From Duganella sp. 1224 (GTDB lineage: Bacteria > Pseudomonadota > Gammaproteobacteria > Burkholderiales > Burkholderiaceae_D): a stretch of DNA of 64,000 nt. The translations under genes were made by a program, and so were the position numbers. The notes beneath the pieces were generated by a model that worked only from the letters and a program-made list of their open reading frames with translations, was not told the origin of the DNA and searched no databases. How positions within the stretch are numbered: position 1 is the first letter of the stretch; each line of letters opens with the position of its first letter. This document shows positions 24,244 through 32,522 of the stretch, one piece after another. The stretch lies in NCBI RefSeq assembly GCF_013408245.1, contig NZ_JACBYS010000001.1, forward strand, positions 186,001 to 250,000, written 5' to 3'.

Positions 24244-25239
24244 ATGACCTCGACGCCGCACGATCAGATGGATGACGAATCGCTCCCGGACGATTTCCGG
24301 GATGACGATGCCAGCATCGATGGTGCGGACGACGCCGATGTGCCTGAAGCGGGCGCGGTGCTGGAAAGCGTCGACGAGCTGAAAAAGGTGCTGGCCGCCG
24401 AGCTGTCCACCGACACCACCCAGCACTACCTGAACCAGATCGGCACGCGGCCGCTGCTGACCGCGCAGCAGGAGGTGCACTACGCCACGCTGGCCAAGGC
24501 CGGCGATTTCAGCGCGCGCCAGACCATGATCGAGCACAACCTGCGGCTGGTGGTGTCGATCGCCAAGCACTACATCAACCGCGGCGTGGTGCTGCTGGAC
24601 ATGATCGAAGAGGGCAACATCGGCCTGATGCGCGCCATCGACAAGTTCGAGCCCGAGCGCGGCTTCCGTTTTTCGACCTACGCCACCTGGTGGATCCGCC
24701 AGAGCATCGAGCGCGCCATCATGAACCAGGCGCGCACGGTGCGGCTGCCGGTGCACATGGTGCGCGAGCTGAACCAGATCCTGCGCGGCAAATACCACCT
24801 CGAAGCGCAGCACCACAACGGCAAGGACGCCACCGCCGAGGACATCGCCGAGCTGGTCGGCCGGCCGGTGGAAGAGGTGCAGGACATCCTGGCGCTGTCC
24901 GAGCACGCCACCTCGCTGGACGCGCCGCTGGACAACGATCCGCAGTCATCGCTGATGGACATGCTGCCCGGCGACAGCGACGACAGTCCCGACGCCCGCG
25001 CCGAGCACCACGAAATGACGCTGCTGGTGCGCGACTGGCTGACCAAGCTGCCGGACAAGCAGCGCATCGTCATCATGCGTCGTTTCGGCCTCGACAACGA
25101 CGACCCGGCCACGCTGGAAACGCTGGCCGAGGAGATGGGCGTGACGCGGGAGCGGGTGCGCCAGATCCAGCAGGAAGCGCTGGTCAAGCTCAAGCGGGCG
25201 ATGGCGGCGCGCGGCGTGGTCCGCGACTCGCTGCTCTGA
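24244..25239 (+). CDS. rpoS: RNA polymerase sigma factor RpoS
   Basis: A 331-residue sigma-70 group 2 factor controlling stationary-phase and general stress genes. Region 1.2 ([32 protein letters not shown]), region 2 ([21 protein letters not shown]), region 3 and the region 4 helix-turn-helix ([28 protein letters not shown]) are intact. The acidic N-terminal extension of about 40 residues ([18 protein letters not shown]) is typical of betaproteobacterial RpoS. It ends the surE-pcm-nlpD-rpoS cluster and is followed at once by a REP-like hairpin. Confidence 0.96.
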   Translation: MTSTPHDQMDDESLPDDFRDDDASIDGADDADVPEAGAVLESVDELKKVLAAELSTDTTQHYLNQIGTRPLLTAQQEVHYATLAKAGDFSARQTMIEHNLRLVVSIAKHYINRGVVLLDMIEEGNIGLMRAIDKFEPERGFRFSTYATWWIRQSIERAIMNQARTVRLPVHMVRELNQILRGKYHLEAQHHNGKDATAEDIAELVGRPVEEVQDILALSEHATSLDAPLDNDPQSSLMDMLPGDSDDSPDARAEHHEMTLLVRDWLTKLPDKQRIVIMRRFGLDNDDPATLETLAEEMGVTRERVRQIQQEALVKLKRAMAARGVVRDSLL

Positions 25240-25242
25240 CCC

Positions 25243-25268
25243 GTCATTCCGGCCTGCGCCGGAATGAC
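25243..25268. repeat. REP-like single hairpin after rpoS
   Basis: An 11-base perfect stem (GTCATTCCGGC with GCCGGAATGAC, loop CTGC) starting 4 bases after the rpoS stop. It is one half of the paired REP-like unit seen elsewhere in the window. Lacking a T-run, it more probably protects the rpoS mRNA 3' end than terminates. Confidence 0.85.
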
Positions 25269-25336
25269 CGGGCAAATCTGCTATCATATCGCCCCTGCAC
25301 GCGGGCCGGCCGCGCACTTTTCCAAGATTGAACGCT

Positions 25337-26680
25337 ATGCAAGAAAACACCATCGACATCAAATCGCTCGACATGGACGCCCGCGGCGTCGGCCACATGC
25401 AGGACAATGAAGACGGCACGCCGGGCAAAGTGGTGTTCGTGGAAGGCGCGCTGCCGGGCGAGCGCGTCAGCTTTGAAACGTTCAAGAAAAAGAAAAACTG
25501 GGAAGCGGCCAGGATGACCGCGCTGCACCGCGAATCGTCGATGCGGGTGACGCCCCAATGCGTGCACTTCGACTACTGCGGCGGCTGCTCGATGCAGCAC
25601 ATCGAGCCGAGCGCGCAGGTGGCCATCAAGCAGCGCGTGCTGGAAGACAACCTGTGGCACATCGGCAAAGTCACCGCCGACAACATCATGCGCCCGATGT
25701 ACGGCCCGACCTGGGGCTACCGCTACCGCGCGCGCCTGTCGGTGCGCTGGGTCGAGAAAAAGGGCACGGTGCTGGTCGGCTTCAAGGAAAAGAAATCGAT
25801 CTACGTGGCCGACATCCAGAGCTGCCAGATCCTGCCCAAGCACGTGTCGGACATGATGATGCCGCTGCGCGCGCTGGTGCGTTCGCTGTCGCTGTACAAC
25901 CAGATCCCGCAGATCGAACTGGCTATCGGCGAGGACGTCACCGCGCTGGTGCTGCGCATCATGGACGCGCTGACCGCCGACGACGAGGCCAAGATCAAGG
26001 CCTTCGCCGACCAATACAAGGTGCAGTTCTGGCTGCAGACCAAGGGCCCGGAAACGGCGGCGCCGTTCTACCCGCTGGCGCCGCAGTTGCACTACCTGCT
26101 GCCGGAATTCGGCGTGCGCATGCCGTTCAAGCCGGTCGACTTCACGCAGGTGAACCACCACATCAACCGCGTGCTGGTGCACAAGGCGCTGCGCCTGCTG
26201 GACGTGCAGCCCGAGGACCGCGTGGCCGACCTGTTCTGCGGCCTCGGCAACTTCACGCTGCCGCTGGCGACGCAGGCGCGCGAAGTGGTCGGCATCGAAG
26301 GCAGCCCGGCGCTGACCGAGCGCTCGCTGGCCAACGCCAAGGCCAACGGCCTGGATGGCAAGACCACGTTCTACAACCGCAACCTGTTTGAAGTCACGCC
26401 GGAAGACCTGATCGCGCTGGGCAAATTCGACCGCATGCTGATCGACCCGCCGCGCGACGGCGCCATGGCGCTGGCGCTGGCGCTGGGCGAGCTGCGCAAG
26501 ACCAATCCCGAGTTCCTGCCGAAGCGCATCGTGTATGTATCGTGCAGCCCGTCGACACTGGCGCGCGACGCCAACGTGCTGGTCAACGTGGCCGGCTACA
26601 AGCTGGACAAAGCCGGCGTGGTCAACATGTTCCCGCACACCTCGCACGTCGAATCGATGGCAGTGTTCGACCTGCTCTAA
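25337..26680 (+). CDS. rlmD: 23S rRNA (uracil-1939-C5)-methyltransferase RlmD
   Basis: A 447-residue SAM-dependent enzyme of the RumA/TrmA family that methylates U1939 of 23S rRNA. An N-terminal TRAM-like domain is followed by Fe-S cysteines (CVHFDYCGGCSMQH and a later SCQIL), then the methyltransferase domain with DLFCGLGNFTLPLA (SAM motif), LIDPPRDGA and the catalytic SCSPSTLARD. The ATG at 25337 is chosen over an in-frame TTG three codons earlier. It is followed by a large inverted repeat that probably ends transcription. Confidence 0.93.
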   Translation: MQENTIDIKSLDMDARGVGHMQDNEDGTPGKVVFVEGALPGERVSFETFKKKKNWEAARMTALHRESSMRVTPQCVHFDYCGGCSMQHIEPSAQVAIKQRVLEDNLWHIGKVTADNIMRPMYGPTWGYRYRARLSVRWVEKKGTVLVGFKEKKSIYVADIQSCQILPKHVSDMMMPLRALVRSLSLYNQIPQIELAIGEDVTALVLRIMDALTADDEAKIKAFADQYKVQFWLQTKGPETAAPFYPLAPQLHYLLPEFGVRMPFKPVDFTQVNHHINRVLVHKALRLLDVQPEDRVADLFCGLGNFTLPLATQAREVVGIEGSPALTERSLANAKANGLDGKTTFYNRNLFEVTPEDLIALGKFDRMLIDPPRDGAMALALALGELRKTNPEFLPKRIVYVSCSPSTLARDANVLVNVAGYKLDKAGVVNMFPHTSHVESMAVFDLL

Positions 26681-26687
26681 CCCAAAC

Positions 26688-26757
26688 CGGGGTCAGTGCC
26701 GACATTCGGACATTGGATCGCTCACGATCCAATGTCCGAATGTCGGCACTGACCCCG
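26688..26757. repeat. 33-bp perfect inverted repeat, likely terminator
   Basis: Two perfectly complementary arms of 33 bases (26688-26720 and 26725-26757) flank a 4-base loop CTCA. The outer ends, GGGGTCAG and CTGACCCC, resemble the ends of the 30-base palindromes elsewhere in the window. A run of eight T residues follows at 26763-26770, so after rlmD it may act as a very strong terminator. The length and perfection are far beyond an ordinary terminator. Confidence 0.9.
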
Positions 26758-26777
26758 ATGTGTTTTTTTTGTAATAT
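26749..26777 (+). promoter_or_regulatory. Candidate promoter overlapping the inverted repeat
   Basis: CTGACC (26749-26754, inside the right arm) and TAATAT (26772-26777) match four of six bases of each sigma-70 box and are 17 bases apart. If used, it would drive the alpha-2-macroglobulin operon with a leader of about 60 bases. Consensus evidence only; TTGACT at 26780-26785 with a weak -10 is an alternative. Confidence 0.35.
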
Positions 26778-26840
26778 TATTGACTTTGCAGGAGGCGTGC
26801 GCAACACTGAGCTGATTGTTCATCAGTGCCTGGAGTTGGC

Positions 26841-29800
26841 ATGCGCCTCCTGTCTCGCCTCATCGCGCTGGCTGCGTTCAGCAGCCTGCCGCTGGCCGTT
26901 CTGGCCGATACTTCCGTCATCGCGTTTTCGCCCAAGGACACCGTCAAGCGCGTGCGCCAGGTCACCGCGCGCTTCAGCGGCCAGATGGTCCCGTTGGGCG
27001 ACGTGCGGCTGGCCGATCCGTTCACCGTCGATTGTCCGGAAGAGGGCAAGGGCCGCTGGATCGATGGCCAGAACTGGAGCTACGATTTCGTGCGCGACCT
27101 GCCTGGCGGCATCGCTTGCCGCTTGACGCTCAAGGACGACATCAAGGACATTAACGGCAAGCCGCTGAGCGGCGAGCGCCAGTTCGCCTTCGACACCGGG
27201 GGGCCGGCGGTGGTGGAGGCCGCGCCGCGTGATGGCGCCGGCGGCATCGATGAACAGCAGATCTTCGTGCTGGGCCTCGACGCCCCGGCCAACGAGCAGA
27301 CCATCGCCGCCCACGCCTGGTGCCAGGCCGAGGGCATCAACGAGAAAATCGGCGTGCGCCTGCTGCAGGGCGCCGAGCGCCAGCGCGTGCTGGAACTGCG
27401 CAAGGCGTTCACCGAGCGTTATCTGTCGCTGTACTTCAAGGCGCGCGGCGTGGTGTGGCGCGCCGCCGCCACGGTCAATAATCAGCGTCTCGACAAGTTG
27501 CCGATCGTGGTGCTGCAGTGCCAGCGCCCCTTGCCGGCCGAGGCCCATGTGTCGCTGGTGTGGGGCGCCGGCATCGCGGCCGACAGCGGCATCGCCACCA
27601 CGCAGGATCAGACGCTGGCCTTTAACACGCGGCCCGACTTCAATGCGCGCTTCAGCTGCAACAGGCTGGTCGCCGATGGCGGTTGCATTCCCTTCCTGCC
27701 GGTGCGCCTGAATTTTTCGGCGCCGGTGGCGCGCGCCGATGCGCTGGCCATCAGGATCACCGGCCCTGGCGGCAAGGTGTTCAAGCCCACCGTGGGCAAG
27801 GAGGAGGACAAGGCCGACTACCTGCAATGGCTAAGCTTCATCGGCCCGTTCCCGGAAAGCGCCAGGCTGACGCTGTCGCTGCCGGCAAAGCTGAGGGACG
27901 ATGCCGGCCGCGCGCTGGTCAACCAGTCCAGCTTCCCGATGACCATCCGCACCGATGCGCAGCCGCCGCTGGTCAAGTTCCCGGCGCGCTTCGGCATCAT
28001 CGAGGCCAAGGGCGACAAGCTGCTGCCGGTCACGGTGCGCAATGTAGATGCGCGGCTGGCGGGCGGCAAGGTCGATGGCGCCGCGCTGCGCGTCAACGAC
28101 GGCGACGTGGCCGAGCGCCAGGATCAGCAGGTGATCGGATGGCTCAAGCGCATGGGCAGCAGCTATAACTGGCAGCCGCAGGAGCAGTGGGGCAATAGCC
28201 TGGGCAAGCCGCTGCTGACCGCCTATGCCGGCAAGGTTGAACGCTTCGCCATGCCCAAGCCGCATGGCGGCAAGGCGATGGAGGTGGTTGGCATCCCGCT
28301 GCGCAAGCCGGGTTTTTACGTGGTGGAGCTGGCCAGCCCCCGGCTGGGCGCGGGCCTGGGCGTCGGCAAGCAGGCCTATGTCAGCACGGCGGCGCTGGTG
28401 ACCAATATGGTGGCGCACTTCAAGCATGGCGCCGAGTCGTCGGTGGTGTGGGTGACGTCGCTGGACAAGGGCCAGCCGGTGCCGCAGGCGCAGGTGGCGG
28501 TGCGCGACTATGACGGCAACCTGCTGTGGCAGGGTATGACCGACGCCGGCGGCCTGGCGCACATCCGCAAGGAGCTGCCAACGTCCCGCAAGGACAACGA
28601 CGGCCGCTACTTCGTCAGCGCGCGCCTGGGCGCGGACATGACCTTCACGCTGTCCGACTGGGATCGCGGCATCGAGACCTGGCGCTTCAATCTGCCAGGC
28701 GGCTATGGCGGCGCCGACAACGTCATCGCCACCACGGTGTTCGACCGCACGCTGCTGCGCGCCGGCGAGACGGTGCACATGAAGCATTTCCTGCGCCGCC
28801 ACGTGGAGCAGGGCATCGTGCTGGCGCCGAAAGAGCAGGACGGCACGCTGCACATCGTCCACGAGGGCAGCGAGCAGAAATACGAGGTGCCGATCAAGTG
28901 GGGCGTCAATGGCGCGGCGGAAAGCACGTGGACCATTCCGGCGGACGCGAAGCAAGGCTGGTATCAGTTGATGGTGAGCGGCCGCGCGGCTGGCCGCTTC
29001 CGCGTCGAGCAATTCCGCGTGCCGACCATGAAGGCCGTGCTGCAAGGACCGAAGGCGCCGGCCATCCAGGCCGCGTCGGTGGATCTGGACCTGCAGCTCA
29101 GCTACCTGTCCGGCGGCGGTGCGGGCGACGCGCCGGTGCAGCTGCGCACCGTGGTGCAGGACAAGAGCGTCAGCTTTGCCGATTACGGCGACTTCAGTTT
29201 CAGCAATGGCGACGTGAAGGTGGGGCCGGAGAAAAGCGCCGGCACTTTCGATGACGACGAGGGCATGTTCGAGGGCGAGGGCGCGGCGGGCGAAGTCGCC
29301 GGCCCGGCCAACATCAGGACCCGCAGTCTGACGCTGGACAAAGCCGGCGGCGCGCGCGTGACGCTGGACCAGTTGCCCGCGGTGCAAACGCCGAAGGAGG
29401 TGATGGCCGAGATGACCTTCCAGGACGCCAACGGCGAAACGCTGTCCGCCGCCACGCGCATTCCATTGTGGCCGTCCGCCTATGTCATCGGCATCCAGCC
29501 GGACGGCTGGGTGGCCAGCAAGGACGCGCTCAAATTCACGGTGGCGGTGCTGGACCTGCAAGGCAAGCCGGTGGCGGACGCGCCGGTGGCGGTGGACTTT
29601 TTCCAGCGGCTGTCGTACTCGCACCGCCGCCGTCTGATCGGCGGCTTCTACGCTTACGAGAACAGCAGCGAAGTGAAGCCGCTGGGCGCGGCCTGCGAGG
29701 GCAAGACCGACGCCAAGGGCCTGTTGATCTGCCAGGTGAAGGCGCCGGCCTCCGGCAACCTGATCCTGCGCGCGACAACGCAGGACGCGCAGCAGCGCGC

Positions 29801-32522
29801 CGCCATCGCCCATCGCGAAACCTGGGTGGCCGATGGCGAGGACTGGTGGTTCTCGGCCACCGACAACGACCGCATCGATCTGCTGCCGGAGAAGAAGCGC
29901 TACGAGCCGGGCGAGACGGCCAGCTTCCAGGTGCGCATGCCGTTCCGCGAGGCGACCGCGCTGGTGACGGTGGAGCGCGAGGGCGTGATCGATACCTATA
30001 TCCGTCCGCTGAGCGGCAAGGAGCCGGTGTTCACCATCCCGGTCAAGAAGCAGTATGCGCCGAATGTCTATGTGTCCGCGCTGGTGGTGCGCGGGCGCGT
30101 GAATAGCGTGCAGCCGACCGCGCTGGTCGACCTGGGCAAGCCGGCCTACAAGCTGGGCATCGCACCGCTGCGCGTTGGCTGGTCGGCCAATGAATTGAAG
30201 GTGCAGGTCACGGCGGACAAGCCGGTGTACAAGGTGCGCGACAAGGCCACGGTGGCGGTCAAGGTCACGCTGCCGGATGGCTCGGCGCCGCCGCCCGGCG
30301 CCGAGGTGGCGCTGGCGGCGGTCGATGTCGGCCTGCTGGAGCTGATGCCCAACACCAGCTGGGATCTGCTGGAGGCGATGATGGGTCAGCGCAGCCTGCA
30401 GGTGACCACAGCCACCGCGCAGATGCAGGTGGTCGGCAAGCGCCACTTCGGCCGCAAGGCTGTGCCGGCCGGCGGGGGCGGCGGCAAGGGCGCGGGGCGC
30501 GAGCTGTTCGATACGCTGCTGTTCTGGAAGGCGCGCGTGACGCTCGACGCGCAAGGCCAGGCCACGGTGCAGGTGCCGATCAACGATTCGCTGACGGCGT
30601 TCCGCATCGTCGCCATCGCCAACGCGCAGGCGGATTTGTTCGGCACCGGCCGCACGGAGGTGCGCAGTTCGCAGGATCTGATCCTGCTTTCCGGCCTGCC
30701 AGCGCTGGTGCGCGAGGGCGACCGCCTGCGCGCCGGCTTCACGCTGCGCAATACCACGGAGGCGGCGGTGCAAGCCACGCTGAACGCCAGCGCGGGCGGC
30801 AAGACGCTGGCGCCGCAGTCCGTGTCGCTGGAGCCAGGGCAGGCGCGCGAGATCGGCTGGGAGGTGCAGGTGCCGGTTGGCGTGGCGACGCTGGACTGGG
30901 ACGTCAGCGCGGCGGTGGCGGGCGGCGGCGCGTCGTCGTCTTCGTCGGACCGCATCAAGATCAAGCAGAAGGTGGTGCCGGCGGTGCCGGTAACGGTGAT
31001 GCAGGCGACCTTGCTGCAACTGGACCGCAAGCAGTCGATGCAGGTGGCCATTCCGGATGACGCGGTGCCGGGGCGTGGCGGTGTGCAGGTGCAATTCAGC
31101 CCATCGCTGGGCGGCGATCTGCCGGGGGTGCGGGCTTACATGGAGAAGTATCCGTACCGCTGCTTCGAGCAGGTGACTTCGCGCTCGATTGCGCTGCATG
31201 ACAAAACGCTGTGGCAGTCGGCGCTTGCCACGCTGCCGGCCCATCTGGATGCCGATGGCCTGGTCAAGTACTTCGCGACCATGGAGCAGGGCAGCGATAC
31301 GCTGACGGCCTATGTGCTGTCGGCGGCGGAGGAGGCGGGCTATCCGATTCCGGACGATCTGCGCGGCCGCATGGAGTCCGGCCTGCTGGCTTTCGTGCAG
31401 GGCAAGGTCACGCGCTACTCGGCGTTGCCGACGGCGGATCTGGCGGTGCGCAAGATCGCCGCGCTGGAGGCCTTGTCGCGCACGCGGCCGGCGCTGGCCG
31501 AGGATCTGCAGTCGTTCACGGTGCAGCCGAATTTGTGGCCGACGTCGGCCGTCATCGACTGGTATCAGATCCTGCAGCGTTCGGGCAAGCTGCCGCAGCG
31601 CGCGCAGCGGCTGAAGGAGGCGGAGCAGATCCTGCGCGCGCGCCTCAACCTGCAGGGGACGACGATGACTTTCTCGACCGAGCGCACCGACGATTGGTGG
31701 TGGTTGATGTCGTCCGCCGATGCCAACGCCAACCGCCTGCTGCTGGTCATGGCCGACAATCCGGCGTGGAAGGATGACATTGGCCGTCTGGCGCGCGGTG
31801 CGCTGGGCCGCCAGAAGAAAGGCCGCTGGGGCACGACGGTGGCGAATGCGTGGGGCGTGCTGGCGATCGACAAGTTCTCGCGCCTGTTTGAGAAGGACAA
31901 GGTGACCGGCACCGCCGCCGCCACGCTGGGCAACGCCAGCAAGAGCACTGCTTTTGGCGGTGAGCCGGCTGGCGGCGCGGTGATGCTGCCATGGCCGCGC
32001 GGCGGCAGCGGCCAGCTGGCGCTGGATCATGCCGGCGCTGGCAAGCCGTGGACCACGGTACAGACCTTGTCGGCGGTGCCCCTCAAGACGCCGCTGTCGA
32101 GCGGCTACCGCATCACCAAGACCATCACGCCGGTGGAGCAGAAGGTGAAGGGCGCCTGGTCGCGCGGCGATGTGTATCGTGTTCACCTTGATCTGGAAGC
32201 GCAGTCGGACATGACGTGGGTGGTGGTGGACGACCCGATTCCAGCCAGCGCCACGGTGCTGGGCTCCGGTCTGGGCGGCGATTCGACGCTGATGACCGGC
32301 GGCGAGGCTGCCACCGGCTGGACGTATCCGGCCTTCCAGGAGCGCACCTTTGAGGGCTACCGCGCGTTTTACCAGTTCGTCCCGAAAGGCAAGTGGAGTG
32401 TGGAGTACACTGTGCGCCTGAATAATCCGGGCCAGTTCAACCTGCCGCCAACCCGTGTCGAGGCCATGTACAGCCCCGAGATGTTTGGTGCCGCGCCGAA
32501 TGCGAGCATGACCGTGAAATGA
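26841..32522 (+). CDS. Alpha-2-macroglobulin family periplasmic protein
   Basis: A 1893-residue secreted protein with a signal peptide (MRLLSRLIALAAFSSLPLAVLA). The order of domains fits bacterial alpha-2-macroglobulins: N-terminal MG-like beta domains, a bait-type stretch, an MG domain region (VGWSANELKVQVTADKPVYKVRDKATV) and a thioester domain with YRCFEQVTSR, where Cys1441 and the Gln form the protease-trapping thioester. It lacks a lipobox cysteine, unlike E. coli YfhM, so it may be soluble in the periplasm. GGAG precedes the ATG at 26841. It overlaps pbpC by 4 bases, the known pairing thought to guard the wall at sites of damage. Confidence 0.92.
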   Translation: MRLLSRLIALAAFSSLPLAVLADTSVIAFSPKDTVKRVRQVTARFSGQMVPLGDVRLADPFTVDCPEEGKGRWIDGQNWSYDFVRDLPGGIACRLTLKDDIKDINGKPLSGERQFAFDTGGPAVVEAAPRDGAGGIDEQQIFVLGLDAPANEQTIAAHAWCQAEGINEKIGVRLLQGAERQRVLELRKAFTERYLSLYFKARGVVWRAAATVNNQRLDKLPIVVLQCQRPLPAEAHVSLVWGAGIAADSGIATTQDQTLAFNTRPDFNARFSCNRLVADGGCIPFLPVRLNFSAPVARADALAIRITGPGGKVFKPTVGKEEDKADYLQWLSFIGPFPESARLTLSLPAKLRDDAGRALVNQSSFPMTIRTDAQPPLVKFPARFGIIEAKGDKLLPVTVRNVDARLAGGKVDGAALRVNDGDVAERQDQQVIGWLKRMGSSYNWQPQEQWGNSLGKPLLTAYAGKVERFAMPKPHGGKAMEVVGIPLRKPGFYVVELASPRLGAGLGVGKQAYVSTAALVTNMVAHFKHGAESSVVWVTSLDKGQPVPQAQVAVRDYDGNLLWQGMTDAGGLAHIRKELPTSRKDNDGRYFVSARLGADMTFTLSDWDRGIETWRFNLPGGYGGADNVIATTVFDRTLLRAGETVHMKHFLRRHVEQGIVLAPKEQDGTLHIVHEGSEQKYEVPIKWGVNGAAESTWTIPADAKQGWYQLMVSGRAAGRFRVEQFRVPTMKAVLQGPKAPAIQAASVDLDLQLSYLSGGGAGDAPVQLRTVVQDKSVSFADYGDFSFSNGDVKVGPEKSAGTFDDDEGMFEGEGAAGEVAGPANIRTRSLTLDKAGGARVTLDQLPAVQTPKEVMAEMTFQDANGETLSAATRIPLWPSAYVIGIQPDGWVASKDALKFTVAVLDLQGKPVADAPVAVDFFQRLSYSHRRRLIGGFYAYENSSEVKPLGAACEGKTDAKGLLICQVKAPASGNLILRATTQDAQQRAAIAHRETWVADGEDWWFSATDNDRIDLLPEKKRYEPGETASFQVRMPFREATALVTVEREGVIDTYIRPLSGKEPVFTIPVKKQYAPNVYVSALVVRGRVNSVQPTALVDLGKPAYKLGIAPLRVGWSANELKVQVTADKPVYKVRDKATVAVKVTLPDGSAPPPGAEVALAAVDVGLLELMPNTSWDLLEAMMGQRSLQVTTATAQMQVVGKRHFGRKAVPAGGGGGKGAGRELFDTLLFWKARVTLDAQGQATVQVPINDSLTAFRIVAIANAQADLFGTGRTEVRSSQDLILLSGLPALVREGDRLRAGFTLRNTTEAAVQATLNASAGGKTLAPQSVSLEPGQAREIGWEVQVPVGVATLDWDVSAAVAGGGASSSSSDRIKIKQKVVPAVPVTVMQATLLQLDRKQSMQVAIPDDAVPGRGGVQVQFSPSLGGDLPGVRAYMEKYPYRCFEQVTSRSIALHDKTLWQSALATLPAHLDADGLVKYFATMEQGSDTLTAYVLSAAEEAGYPIPDDLRGRMESGLLAFVQGKVTRYSALPTADLAVRKIAALEALSRTRPALAEDLQSFTVQPNLWPTSAVIDWYQILQRSGKLPQRAQRLKEAEQILRARLNLQGTTMTFSTERTDDWWWLMSSADANANRLLLVMADNPAWKDDIGRLARGALGRQKKGRWGTTVANAWGVLAIDKFSRLFEKDKVTGTAAATLGNASKSTAFGGEPAGGAVMLPWPRGGSGQLALDHAGAGKPWTTVQTLSAVPLKTPLSSGYRITKTITPVEQKVKGAWSRGDVYRVHLDLEAQSDMTWVVVDDPIPASATVLGSGLGGDSTLMTGGEAATGWTYPAFQERTFEGYRAFYQFVPKGKWSVEYTVRLNNPGQFNLPPTRVEAMYSPEMFGAAPNASMTVK

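Noticed and set aside
27831..32186. 1451-codon open frame antisense to the macroglobulin gene
   Set aside because: Shadow frame; His/Arg/Gln-rich and without motifs, while the plus strand has a clear domain order and thioester site.
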